A DNA stretch of 64,000 bases from Phocaeicola vulgatus (GTDB lineage: Bacteria > Bacteroidota > Bacteroidia > Bacteroidales > Tannerellaceae), in assembly GCA_022009975.1 (NCBI GenBank), contig CP091733.1, forward strand, positions 1,319,001 to 1,383,000. Direction: 5' to 3'. A program made the translations under genes and the position numbers. The first letter of the stretch is position 1. Each line of letters starts with the position of its first letter. The notes beneath the pieces are model-generated. The model did not search any database. It was not told the DNA's origin and saw nothing but the letters and a program-made list of their open reading frames with translations. Shown in pieces: positions 9,188-18,070 of this stretch.

Positions 9188-10189
9188 ATGAAACATTCTA
9201 TTCTAAAGACCTCTGTATGTGCCTTAGCCACTGCAGCCCTATTTACGGGCTGTGGGCAAAAGCAACAGCATGAAGAAGCTGTTGCCATGAGTGGCAATCC
9301 TGTTTTCGAAGGTTGGTACGCCGATCCGGAAGGTATCATCTATGGCGATACTTATTGGATTTATCCGACTTACAGCGACAAGTTCGAGAAGCAAACCTAT
9401 TTCGACTGTTTTTCATCCAAAGACTTGGTGAATTGGACGAAGCATGAATCTATCATTGATACGGCAGAAGTCAAGTGGGCAAAGAAAGCCATGTGGGCTC
9501 CGGCGGTTATCAGTAAAGACGGGAAATACTATTTCTTCTTTGCAGCAAATGATGTGCATGAAGGGGAAATTGGTGGTATCGGCGTGTCGGTAGCAGATCG
9601 TCCTGAAGGTCCATATAAGGATTTCTTGGGGAAGCCTTTAATAAATGAAATCGTTAATGGTGCACAGCCAATCGACCAATTCGTATATAATGACAACGGC
9701 ACTTATTATATGTATTACGGCGGCTGGGGACATTGCAATGTTGTCAAGCTGAATGATGATTTTACCGGACTCGTTCCTTTCGATGACGGTGAGACTTACA
9801 AGGAAATCACTCCTGAGAACTATGTGGAAGGACCGTTCATGTTTAAGAAGGACGACAAGTATTATTTCATGTGGAGCGAAGGAGGTTGGACAGGACCGGA
9901 CTATTGTGTGGCATACGCTATTGCAGATTCTCCATTCGGACCGTTTGAACGCATCGGCAAGATTTTGCAGCAAGATCCGGAAGTTGGAACGGGAGCAGGA
10001 CATCATTCTGTCATCCATGTACCAAATACCGAGGATTATTACATTGTCTATCACCGTCATCCTTTAGGAGACAAAGACGGTAATCACCGTGTCACTTGTA
10101 TCGACAAGATGACCTTCGACGAAGAGGGTTTTATCAATCCTGTTACTATTACATTTGAAGGTGTAAATATGCAAACAATAAAAAGGTAA
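9188..10189 (+). CDS. Glycoside hydrolase family 43 lipoprotein
   Basis: A 333-residue intact protein with a lipoprotein signal (LFTGC, lipidated Cys22). The mature part is a five-bladed propeller glycosidase: WYADPE (residue ~43) supplies the catalytic base Asp, IDQFVY (~162) the pKa-modulating Asp, and YVEGPFMF (~217) the general acid Glu. Blade motifs such as YYFFFAAN and YYMYYGG recur. GH43 enzymes cleave arabinose, xylose or galactose linkages from plant polysaccharides; which one is not determinable here. It follows sdaA by 27 bases but is not part of a recognisable polysaccharide utilisation locus. Confidence 0.88.
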   Translation: MKHSILKTSVCALATAALFTGCGQKQQHEEAVAMSGNPVFEGWYADPEGIIYGDTYWIYPTYSDKFEKQTYFDCFSSKDLVNWTKHESIIDTAEVKWAKKAMWAPAVISKDGKYYFFFAANDVHEGEIGGIGVSVADRPEGPYKDFLGKPLINEIVNGAQPIDQFVYNDNGTYYMYYGGWGHCNVVKLNDDFTGLVPFDDGETYKEITPENYVEGPFMFKKDDKYYFMWSEGGWTGPDYCVAYAIADSPFGPFERIGKILQQDPEVGTGAGHHSVIHVPNTEDYYIVYHRHPLGDKDGNHRVTCIDKMTFDEEGFINPVTITFEGVNMQTIKR

Positions 10190-10225
10190 TCCTTTTTCCA
10201 AAGAGGATGCGCCCTTTTCTAAAAT

Positions 10226-10264
10226 AAGTGCCGGCTCGTTTTGTAACGGGTCGGCATTTGTTTA
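10226..10264 (+). terminator. Terminator after the GH43 gene
   Basis: Arms TGCCGGCTCGTT (10229-10240) and AACGGGTCGGCA (10245-10256) pair over 12 bp, including two G-U pairs, with a TTGT loop and a T-rich tail. It separates the GH43 gene from the convergent ilvA gene. Confidence 0.75.
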
Positions 10265-10347
10265 TTACGGAACGTTATCTATTTCTCTAAATTCCAGAAG
10301 TAAGCAATCGTATGCAATCCATATCAGATGCCTCTTAATGACAAGCT

Positions 10348-11550
10348 TTAAGAGTTCTCGATGATTTTATAGCCAGCAATAGCCAACTTCTGTTTGATTT
10401 CGTTTATCTGTTGCTGGTTTCTCGTTTCCATCTCCATACGCAAATAACAGCCATTGATATCTGCCGTATGGCTTACCCGCTCGTGATACACAGAAACGAC
10501 ATTGGCTCCACAATCGGCTATGATTTGGGATACATGCTGGAGCTGTCCCGGTTTATCAACCAATTCAATCGTCACGGAACAAGCACGACCAGCTTTCTGC
10601 AAACCACGTCCAATCACTCTTGAAAGGATGGTTACGTCGATATTTCCTCCGGAAACCAAACAAACGACTTTTTTACCCTTTATCGGGAATTTGTTAAACA
10701 TGGCAGCTGCCACGGAAACAGCACCTGCTCCTTCTGCAATCAATTTATGTTGTTCAATCATTGCTAAAATGGCTGTTGAAATCTCGTCATCTGTCACTGT
10801 TACGATATCATCTACATATTTTTGGCAACAATCGAATGTATGAACGCCCGGTTCTTTCACCGCAATGCCATCTGCAATGGTACGAACACTGTCCAAACGC
10901 AGAATCTTTCCTCGTCCAATTGATTCTTGCATACTGGGAGCACCGCTTGCCTGCACGCCATAAACTTTGATATTCGGATTCAAACTCTTTATGGCAAAAG
11001 CCACACCGGATATTAATCCACCGCCACCGATTGGAACAATTACCGCATCCAAGTCAGGCAGTTGGTCTAACAATTCCAGACCAATGGTGCCTTGACCAGC
11101 TATTACATCTTCATCATCAAACGGATGAATAAAAGTATATCCTTTTTCATCCCTCAATTCCAATGCATGCTTATAAGCATCGTCATAAACGCCTTCCACC
11201 AGACAGACATCTGCGCCCAATGACTTTGTCGCCTCTACTTTGGATATGGGAGCATTATCGGGCAGGCAAACCAATGATTTAATACCTTGTGCCGTGGCTG
11301 ATAAAGCCACACCCTGTGCGTGATTACCCGCAGAACAAGCCACCACACCTCGTTGTTTTTCCTCGGGAGTAAGCTGGGAGATTTTAAAACATGCACCTCT
11401 GACTTTAAAAGAACCGGTGACCTGAAGGTTCTCTGGTTTCAAGAAAATCTGACAATCCTGATTGATATGAGGTGCGTAAATCAGGTCTGTTCGTCTAATC
11501 ACTGGTTTTAGTACATAAGAAGCTTGGTATATTTTGTCAAGAGTCAACAT
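10348..11550 (-). CDS. ilvA: Threonine ammonia-lyase (catabolic/short type with ACT domain)
   Basis: Complete 400-residue PLP enzyme converting L-threonine to 2-oxobutanoate and ammonium. The Schiff-base lysine is K49 in TGSFKVRGA, the phosphate loop is GGGGL near 175, and SAGNHAQGVA is the conserved substrate loop. Residues ~325-400 form one ACT domain (VTIELVDKPGQLQHVS), unlike the double regulatory domain of the longer biosynthetic IlvA. The choice between ilvA and tdcB as symbol is a naming matter; the reaction is firm. Confidence 0.92.
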   Translation of the reverse strand: MLTLDKIYQASYVLKPVIRRTDLIYAPHINQDCQIFLKPENLQVTGSFKVRGACFKISQLTPEEKQRGVVACSAGNHAQGVALSATAQGIKSLVCLPDNAPISKVEATKSLGADVCLVEGVYDDAYKHALELRDEKGYTFIHPFDDEDVIAGQGTIGLELLDQLPDLDAVIVPIGGGGLISGVAFAIKSLNPNIKVYGVQASGAPSMQESIGRGKILRLDSVRTIADGIAVKEPGVHTFDCCQKYVDDIVTVTDDEISTAILAMIEQHKLIAEGAGAVSVAAAMFNKFPIKGKKVVCLVSGGNIDVTILSRVIGRGLQKAGRACSVTIELVDKPGQLQHVSQIIADCGANVVSVYHERVSHTADINGCYLRMEMETRNQQQINEIKQKLAIAGYKIIENS

Positions 11551-11580
11551 AAAACGTATATATTATATTACAGTATATAA

Positions 11581-11621
11581 AAAAAGAGGATACATCCAAA
11601 AGTCGGCTATATCCTCTTTTA
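11581..11621 (-). terminator. Terminator between rpsP and ilvA
   Basis: AAAAGAGGATA (11582-11592) pairs with TATCCTCTTTT (11610-11620), followed by U on the minus strand. It lies 18 bases after the rpsP stop, so it ends rpsP transcription; T runs on both sides could make it bidirectional. Confidence 0.8.
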
Positions 11622-11638
11622 TTTTGCTTTTGCACAAA

Positions 11639-12187
11639 TTATTCTGCGCTTTCAGCAGGTGCAGCTTCTTCAGCGGCAGCAGTCTCAGCAGCAGCTTCAG
11701 CCTGTTTTGCAGCTTCAGCAGCAGCTTTTTCAGCTTTCTTCTGAGCCAAAGCTTCAGCTTTTACTTTGTTCACTTCTTTTTCAGCTTCCAAACGAGCAGC
11801 CTTAACAGCCTTAGCTGCTTCAGCGTCTTTGTTTTTAACAGCCTCTAAAGAAGCCAACTTCTGTTCTTTCCAAGCCTGCAATTTAGCTTGAGCGGTAGCT
11901 TCGTCAAATGCACCTTTCTTTACGCCTTCCAACAAATGCTTCATCAAGCAAACGCCTTCACGAGAAAGGATGTTGCGAGTTGTGTCTGTTGGCTGAGCAC
12001 CTACTTGTAACCAATACAAAGCTCTGTCAAATTTCAAATCTACTGTAGCAGGATTAGTGTTCGGATTATATGAACCTATCCTCTCAATAAATCTTCCATC
12101 ACGTGGAGCCCTGCTGTCTGCGACTACAATCTGATAAAAAGCATAACCTTTACGACCGTGTCTTTGCAATCTAATTTTTGTTGCCAT
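11639..12187 (-). CDS. rpsP: 30S ribosomal protein S16 with long Ala/Glu-rich tail
   Basis: The first ~85 residues are canonical S16 ([20 protein letters not shown], then [18 protein letters not shown] and [12 protein letters not shown]). S16 is needed for assembly of the 5' domain of 16S rRNA. Residues ~110-182 are an extension of mostly Ala, Glu and Lys, predicted helical or disordered, ending [12 protein letters not shown]. Such tails are usual in Bacteroidetes S16, which is about twice the length of the E. coli protein. The gene is alone, with its own promoter and terminator. Confidence 0.96.
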   Translation of the reverse strand: MATKIRLQRHGRKGYAFYQIVVADSRAPRDGRFIERIGSYNPNTNPATVDLKFDRALYWLQVGAQPTDTTRNILSREGVCLMKHLLEGVKKGAFDEATAQAKLQAWKEQKLASLEAVKNKDAEAAKAVKAARLEAEKEVNKVKAEALAQKKAEKAAAEAAKQAEAAAETAAAEEAAPAESAE

Positions 12188-12238
12188 TTTGAAATAATTT
12201 TTTAATTAAGCTTGTTTGTATTAGCATTTTTACGGCTG

Positions 12239-12246
12239 CAAAGATA
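12239..12246 (-). promoter_or_regulatory. -7 promoter box (TATCTTTG) of rpsP
   Basis: TATCTTTG on the minus strand lies about 52 bases ahead of the rpsP ATG, a perfect fit to TAnnTTTG. Confidence 0.7.
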
Positions 12247-12320
12247 CTGCTTTATCTTTATTCGGCAATCATCTATACAGCCCTATTTCGTGTTAATAAT
12301 CATTAACCCACCAAGAGCTT

Positions 12321-13643
12321 TTATAATTTGGGTAATTCCCATGGGGCTCGGTAATATGCTTTAGACAATGAAGTGGCTTCTTCATCGCCTATGAACAGAT
12401 GTTTCTCATCGTCCCATACAACTTCACGTCCTACCCGGCAAGAGATATTTGCGAAATGAGCCAATTTTGCGACTTTGGCTCCAATAGCGATATCCGCATG
12501 CGGCAATTGTTTATCCTTCATGCAAGCCAAGAAATTCCCGACATGGTTATACAGACCTTTCCCTTCGCCTTTCTTAAATGGAACGGCTTCCATCCGCGCA
12601 TCTTTACCAACAACTACCGGTATTACTTCCCAACCAGAGCGATCCAACACCAAAGTGCCATTTTCGCCATAGAATGCCAGCCCTTCTTTCCTATTATAAA
12701 GTCCATGATTGATACCGCAAGCATGATCCCATATAATATTGAATTCAGGATAAGTATATGTCGCCATCAAAGTATCTGGTGTTTCCATCGCATCATCAGG
12801 ATAAGCGAATTTTCCTCCACTGCCATAAACACGGTCAGGAAGTCCCGCATTCATGCCCTCCATTGCATAATCCAACAAATGCACTCCCCAATCCGACATC
12901 AATCCTCCTGCATAATCCCAGAAAAAGCGGAAATTGTAATGGAAACGATATGGATTGAACGGACGTTTCGGAGCTGGACCAAGCCACATGTCATAGTCAA
13001 CGCCAGCCGGTGCGTCACAATCCGGTTTCTTGGGCAGAGTAGGTTTGCCATCCTGGTAAGCCCAAACTTTCACAGTGCGGATTCTTCCGATGCCACCTTG
13101 TTTAAGGAATGCAGCCGCCTCGTCCCAATGGGGGTCGCTTCTTTGCCACTGCCCAACTTGTACAATCCTATTATACTTTCGAGCCGCCTTCACCATCAAA
13201 TCGCACTCTTCTATCGTATTAGAGAGGGGCTTTTCAACATAAACATCTTTTCCGGCTTGGCAAGCCCATATCGTAGGAAGGCAATGCCAGTGGTCGGGTG
13301 TTCCTATAATAACGACATCTACATCCTTGTTATCTATTACTCTTCGCCAATCTTTATACAAATGAGGGACTTTTTTCCCTGTTTTCTTCTCTACATCAGC
13401 TGCCCGTTTATTGAGCCATTCATCATCAACATCACATAATGCAACACATTCCACTTCTGGATATTGTAAAAAAGTGCTCAAGTCAGAGAAGCCCATGCTT
13501 CTGCAACCTATTAGCGCTACTTTTACCTTATTGTTAGGCGATGTTGCTCCATATATGGAAGAAAAAGAAGAACCAAATAAAGGGGATAGTCCTATTCCGG
13601 CAACGGACAGGGCTGACTTTTGTATAAAATCTCGTCTGTTCAT
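12321..13643 (-). CDS. Tat-exported Gfo/Idh/MocA family oxidoreductase
   Basis: Complete 440-residue protein. MNRRDFIQKSALSVAGIGLS is a twin-arginine signal, so the folded enzyme is exported. The Rossmann part has VALIGCRSMGFSDL and ALCDVDDEWL, and VDVVIIGTPDHWH with YVEKPLS is the family's catalytic Lys segment. The C-terminal part contains GGLMSDWGVHLLD. Exported members of this family in Bacteroidetes often act on sugars in polysaccharide or glycan degradation (GH109-like members use bound NAD). The true substrate is unknown. Confidence 0.88.
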   Translation of the reverse strand: MNRRDFIQKSALSVAGIGLSPLFGSSFSSIYGATSPNNKVKVALIGCRSMGFSDLSTFLQYPEVECVALCDVDDEWLNKRAADVEKKTGKKVPHLYKDWRRVIDNKDVDVVIIGTPDHWHCLPTIWACQAGKDVYVEKPLSNTIEECDLMVKAARKYNRIVQVGQWQRSDPHWDEAAAFLKQGGIGRIRTVKVWAYQDGKPTLPKKPDCDAPAGVDYDMWLGPAPKRPFNPYRFHYNFRFFWDYAGGLMSDWGVHLLDYAMEGMNAGLPDRVYGSGGKFAYPDDAMETPDTLMATYTYPEFNIIWDHACGINHGLYNRKEGLAFYGENGTLVLDRSGWEVIPVVVGKDARMEAVPFKKGEGKGLYNHVGNFLACMKDKQLPHADIAIGAKVAKLAHFANISCRVGREVVWDDEKHLFIGDEEATSLSKAYYRAPWELPKL

Positions 13644-13737
13644 GGCATACTATCTATATTTTTATCATTGATTAAGGTTGCAATTATACAAAAAAATATC
13701 GGGAAATCCTAAAGGTATCGAGGGTATAATTTATACA

Positions 13738-13832
13738 ACCGTTGTTTTAAAAAAAACATTGGACGTTTTTGAAAAAACATTGGACGTTTTCAAAAATTCT
13801 TCGTGATGTTTTTTTAAAAACAACGGTATGTT
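13738..13832. repeat. Interspersed ACATTGGACGTTTTT repeat, copy A
   Basis: Outer inverted repeat ACCGTTGTTTT (13738-13748) and AAAACAACGGT (13817-13827) encloses two tandem ACATTGGACGTTTT units and a TCGTGATGTTTTT unit. The same design is seen at 35530, 51647 and 58723. It fills most of the 305-base gap before the TPR gene. Short open frames across it encode only repeat peptide and are not genes. Confidence 0.75.
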
Positions 13833-13871
13833 TTTCCGGCACATATAATACACTCTGTAACAACCGAATAC

Positions 13872-13917
13872 AAAAATGCGATGCGTCAAGATTCCCACTT
13901 GACACACCGCCTTTTTA
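13872..13917 (-). terminator. Terminator after the TPR gene
   Basis: GCGATGCGTCAAG (13878-13890) pairs with CTTGACACACCGC (13898-13910), with two G-U or mismatched positions. T runs lie on both flanks, so it can work in either direction. The arms resemble the GGTGTGTCA ends of the TIR elements elsewhere in the window. Confidence 0.65.
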
Positions 13918-13948
13918 TCAATAAACTCGTCTAAGCGAATATTCAAAA

Positions 13949-15171
13949 TTATTTGTTCATTTCAGCTTCGATAGCGTCAAACTTGTCACCCATGTTCAAG
14001 TTGTAGTAGATACCACGCAAAGCAATCATACATTCTCTATCATCCGGTTTCAACTGGTGAGCTTTTTCAAAATAAGGCATTGCTTTTTCGAACAAAGCTT
14101 TAGCTTTAGCTGATTCTTCCTGATATTGCTGAGAATCTGTGATAGCGTTTGCATGATCCAATTTGTTTACAGCTTGGTTGAAATATACACGGCCCAAGTT
14201 AGACAAAATGTCTGCATTTTCAGAATCCATGTTATAAGCCTTAGTGAAGTATTCTTCTGCTTTAGCATAATCCTTAACGTTTTCATAAACACGGCCCATT
14301 ACATCATACAACTGAGCGTTGTTCGGGTCATTTTGGATAGCTGCATTCAAATACTGAATAGCCTGTTCGCTTCTGTTAGAATAGATATAAGCATTGATCA
14401 AGCTCAACAAATAATACTTTTCCTGAGGGAATTTCTGCATACCTTCTTTCAAAGTCTTCTCCAAATTAACAGAGTCCTTAGCTTGTTCGTATTCGTAGCA
14501 CAAATACTGGTAAACATCATTCTGGCGATAGTCTGTTGATTTAGCACGTTCCAAAGCAGCGATTGCTTTCTTTGAGTCGTTCAACTGAGTAGCAGCTACT
14601 GCAGAATAGAACTGAACTGTCATGAAGTTAGAGTCACGAGCCGCAGTCTGAGTACCCTTGAACATAGGCAAATCTGAAATAGTCAAATATTGTTCAAAGA
14701 AGTCATAAGCCTTAGCATAATCTTTCTGGTCGAAATAAAATGCACCACCATTGATATAATAAATATGGTTAGCACTTAATGTGCCCATGATGGTCTTGTA
14801 AATTTAGGCTTAACTTTTCCTTTTTCATTTGGCAACTGATCCAATTCGTATGCTTTTTGGAAGTACGGCAAAATACGGCCTAATGCTTCATACATAACTG
14901 GTTCATTGGGCTGCTGACCCAAGATTTGTTTTGTTCTTTCATTGCTGAACTGCTGATCTTCAATGAAACCTGCAACATACCAAGTCTTTGGATCGTTCTT
15001 TGATTCAGCGTTATCCATTGCTCCTTTAATCAATGAACGAGCCTCTGTAAAAGCATTGGCATCAGCAGAAGAACCTTTCACGAGAGATTCAGCCTGGCTA
15101 ACTGCCTTTTTTTGAGCGAACGATGCAGATGCTGCCATGCACAACGCTACTGTCAATAATACTCTTTTCAT
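13949..15171 (-). CDS. Exported tetratricopeptide-repeat protein, frameshifted
   Basis: MKRVLLTVALCMAASASFAQ is a Sec signal peptide. The ~410-residue protein then contains TPR units such as YDVMGRVYENVKDYAKAEEY and DILSNLGRVYFNQAV, giving a helical protein-binding scaffold in the periplasm. The frame breaks near 14795, where KVKPKFTR is followed one base later by IMGTLSANHIYYINGG, so a base was lost. It lies 51 bases downstream of gyrA on the same strand and may share its transcript. Partner and function are unknown. Confidence 0.8.
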
Positions 15172-15222
15172 ACTTAATTCTGTTTTTTTAATTAATTATT
15201 CTATTTTTGTTTAACAATCGGT

Positions 15223-17772
15223 TTATTCTTCACTCTCAGGAGTCTGGGGCGAATCCTGCTGGTCATTGTCCACAGATTCTCCTTCCCCTGAAGGAAGTTC
15301 CTGTCCCTCCTCTGCTTCCACAGGTTCACTCAGCACTTTACAAACAGAAGCAATTTCATCATTACGTTTGTCCAAGTTAATCAAACGAACACCCTGTGTC
15401 GCACGGCCCAATATGCTTAGGCTATCCACATTCACACGGATGGTAACACCGGACTTGTTGATAATCATCAAATCGTTTTCATCTGTCACATTGAGTATAG
15501 CAACTAATTTACCTGTCTTTTCCGTTATATTCAATGTCCTAACGCCCTTACCTCCTCGGTTGGTGATACGGTAATCTTCCGGATTAGAACGCTTGCCATA
15601 GCCTTGTTCTGAAACAACGAGGATAGTCTCTTTTGTTATGTCTTTCAGGCAAATCATTCCTACTACTTCGTCATTTTCATCATCCAATTCCATACCTTTC
15701 ACACCCGAAGCCGTACGACCCATCACGCGTACTTTATCTTCATTGAAGCGGATAGCGTTACCATTGCGATTGCCCAAAACGACTTGCTGCCTTCCGTTGG
15801 TCATACAAACTTGTATCAAGTCGTCATCTTCACGCAACGTAATTGCATTCACACCGTTCTGGCGAGGACGAGAATACTCTTTCAAGCAAGTTTTCTTGAC
15901 AATACCTTTTTTCGTACAGAACAACAGATAATGCGAATTGACAAATTCTGTATCTGTCGTCAACTTCTTAACACGGATAAATGCCTGCACCTTGTCATCT
16001 TTCTCAATATTCAACAGATTCTGGATGGCACGCCCCTTGGATGTCCTTGCCCCTTCCGGAATTTGGTAAACCGGCAACCAGAAACAACGACCTTTGGAAG
16101 TAAAGAACAATAAAGTCGCATGCATGGATGCTGGATAAATATATTCGATAAAGTCTTCGTCCCGTGTATCAGAAGCTTTGACTCCGATGCCACCGCGACC
16201 TTGTGCCTTGAACTCAGCCAACGGAGTACGTTTGATATAGCCCATGTGTGAAATCGTGATAATCATTTCATCATCGGCATAGAAATCTTCAGGATTCAAA
16301 TCTTCAGAAGCATATACAATGTCTGTCTTACGTTCATCACCATATTTCTCCTTGATTTCCCAAAGTTCTTCTTTTATCAAGTTCATACATACATCCTCAT
16401 TGTCCAAGATTTCGTTCAAATGAGCGATTAACTTTTCTATTTCATCAAACTCGGCTCTTAACTTGTCTTGTTCCAATCCTGTCAATTGGCGCAAACGCAT
16501 CTCAACAATAGCACGGGCTTGCTTGTCCGAAAGCGAGAAACGTTCCATCAATCTGGTGATAGCTTCTTGAGGGCTGGTTGAAGACTTGATGATTGCAATA
16601 ACTTCATCAATATTGTCCGAAGCAATAATCAAACCTTCAAGTATATGAGCGCGTTCTTCTGCTTTTGCCAATTCAAACTTTGTACGGCGGATGACAACTT
16701 CATGGCGATGATCCACAAACGCCTTGATCATATCTTTCAAATTCAACAGACGAGGACGTCCTTTTACCAAGGCGATGTTATTTACGCTAAAGGAGGATTG
16801 CAATGCTGTCATTTTATATAGCTTGTTCAGCACGACCTGGGCATTGGCATCCCGTTTCACATCTATTACTATACGAAGTCCGGTACGGTTCGACTCGTCG
16901 GTGATATCAGAAATACCCTCAAGGCGTTTCTCATTTACCAAATCAGCAATACTCTTTACCAAATCGGATTTAATGACTTGATACGGAATTTCTGTGATAA
17001 TGATTTGCTCATGATTGTTTTCTGTTTCGATTTCAGCTTTACCACGGATGACAATTCGTCCACGACCCGTTTCGTAAGCCTCTGTCACTCCGTCATAGCC
17101 ATATATAGTAGCCCCGGTTGGGAAATCAGGAGCTTTGATGTATTTCATCAATCCTGGTATATCAATTTCCCCTTTAGAATCAATGTATGCCACACATCCG
17201 TCCAATACTTCCGTCAGATTGTGCGTAGGCATATTGGTTGCCATTCCGACAGCAATACCAGACGCACCATTAACCAACAGATTAGGAATACGAGTTGGCA
17301 ATACGAGAGGCTCTTTTCTTGCATCGTCGAAGGTCGGTTGGAAATCTACCGTATCTTTATCTATGTCGCGCAACATTTCCTCTGCAAACTTGCTCAAGCG
17401 TGCTTCCGTGTAACGCATTGCAGCTGGGCTGTCATTGTCCATAGAGCCAAAGTTACCTTGTCCATCTATTAATTTGTATCGCATAGACCACCACTGAGCC
17501 ATACGGACTAATGCACCATATATAGAACTGTCACCATGCGGGTGATATTTACCTAAAACTTCACCCACTGTATTGGCAGATTTTTGATATTTCTTATCAG
17601 AAGTATTTCCAATCATATCCATGGCATATAATATGCGGCGGTGAATAGGCTTGAAACCATCTCTGATATCCGGAAGAGCACGAGAGACAATTACCGACAT
17701 AGAATAGTCGATATATGCCGTCTTCATTTCTTCTTCGATGTTAATCTTAATTATTCTGTCTTGATCAACCAT
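15223..17772 (-). CDS. gyrA: DNA gyrase subunit A
   Basis: Complete 849-residue subunit that breaks and rejoins DNA during negative supercoiling. Catalytic tyrosine is Y121 in [10 protein letters not shown]. The quinolone-resistance region [17 protein letters not shown] has Ser82 at the E. coli Ser83 position, the usual sensitive residue, and Gly at the Asp87 position. The C-terminal DNA-wrapping propeller includes the gyrase-box-like QGRGGIGV near 540. The tail is acidic and rich in Glu, Ser and Gln. Confidence 0.97.
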   Translation of the reverse strand: MVDQDRIIKINIEEEMKTAYIDYSMSVIVSRALPDIRDGFKPIHRRILYAMDMIGNTSDKKYQKSANTVGEVLGKYHPHGDSSIYGALVRMAQWWSMRYKLIDGQGNFGSMDNDSPAAMRYTEARLSKFAEEMLRDIDKDTVDFQPTFDDARKEPLVLPTRIPNLLVNGASGIAVGMATNMPTHNLTEVLDGCVAYIDSKGEIDIPGLMKYIKAPDFPTGATIYGYDGVTEAYETGRGRIVIRGKAEIETENNHEQIIITEIPYQVIKSDLVKSIADLVNEKRLEGISDITDESNRTGLRIVIDVKRDANAQVVLNKLYKMTALQSSFSVNNIALVKGRPRLLNLKDMIKAFVDHRHEVVIRRTKFELAKAEERAHILEGLIIASDNIDEVIAIIKSSTSPQEAITRLMERFSLSDKQARAIVEMRLRQLTGLEQDKLRAEFDEIEKLIAHLNEILDNEDVCMNLIKEELWEIKEKYGDERKTDIVYASEDLNPEDFYADDEMIITISHMGYIKRTPLAEFKAQGRGGIGVKASDTRDEDFIEYIYPASMHATLLFFTSKGRCFWLPVYQIPEGARTSKGRAIQNLLNIEKDDKVQAFIRVKKLTTDTEFVNSHYLLFCTKKGIVKKTCLKEYSRPRQNGVNAITLREDDDLIQVCMTNGRQQVVLGNRNGNAIRFNEDKVRVMGRTASGVKGMELDDENDEVVGMICLKDITKETILVVSEQGYGKRSNPEDYRITNRGGKGVRTLNITEKTGKLVAILNVTDENDLMIINKSGVTIRVNVDSLSILGRATQGVRLINLDKRNDEIASVCKVLSEPVEAEEGQELPSGEGESVDNDQQDSPQTPESEE

Positions 17773-17979
17773 TTAATTTTATATTAATTACACTCTGTAT
17801 CCCTTCAAAGAGCCTGTTTTAAGCTGTTTAATTTTACACAAACTCTGAAAAAACGCACTAAAGTAAGTGTTTTTCGTCACATAGAAAAGCTTTACGGACA
17901 AAATATTGTATTTTAACCTTCTAAAATTCCTTTTAAATATTTATGGCACAGATTTTGATAATTATATGGATGTAAACAT

Positions 17980-17987
17980 TATCTTTG
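17980..17987 (+). promoter_or_regulatory. clpC promoter (TATCTTTG, with upstream TTTG)
   Basis: TATCTTTG at -7 with TTTG at 17954-17957, 22 bases apart, matches both Bacteroidetes elements. The leader to the clpC ATG is about 77 bases and contains a hairpin at 18003-18042. Confidence 0.75.
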
Positions 17988-18002
17988 CACTATAACTAAT
18001 TT

Positions 18003-18042
18003 GGGTGGAGTGCCATAAATGTGATCATTTTGACACGACCCC
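18003..18042. repeat. Degenerate hairpin in the clpC leader, related to the GGGGCTGTGTC family
   Basis: The right arm ATTTTGACACGACCCC reads as the reverse complement of GGGGTCGTGTCAAAAT, close to the GGGGCTGTGTCAAAAT arm of the dispersed hairpins. The left arm GGGTGGAGTGCCATAAAT has decayed. It lies in the 5' leader between promoter and start codon. Confidence 0.4.
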
Positions 18043-18070
18043 ATGAATTGGATTATTTAAACTTTAAAGG

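Noticed and set aside
12399..13439. A 346-codon open frame on the plus strand opposite the Gfo/Idh gene
   Set aside because: It is fully antisense to a clearly conserved gene, has no family motif and is rich in Ile/Arg/Ser, as expected for a shadow of the opposite strand.
13731..13946. Short frames encoding KTSNVF-type repeats (also 35512-35739 and 51581-51781)
   Set aside because: They translate the intergenic repeat family; frames differ between copies and no conserved start exists.
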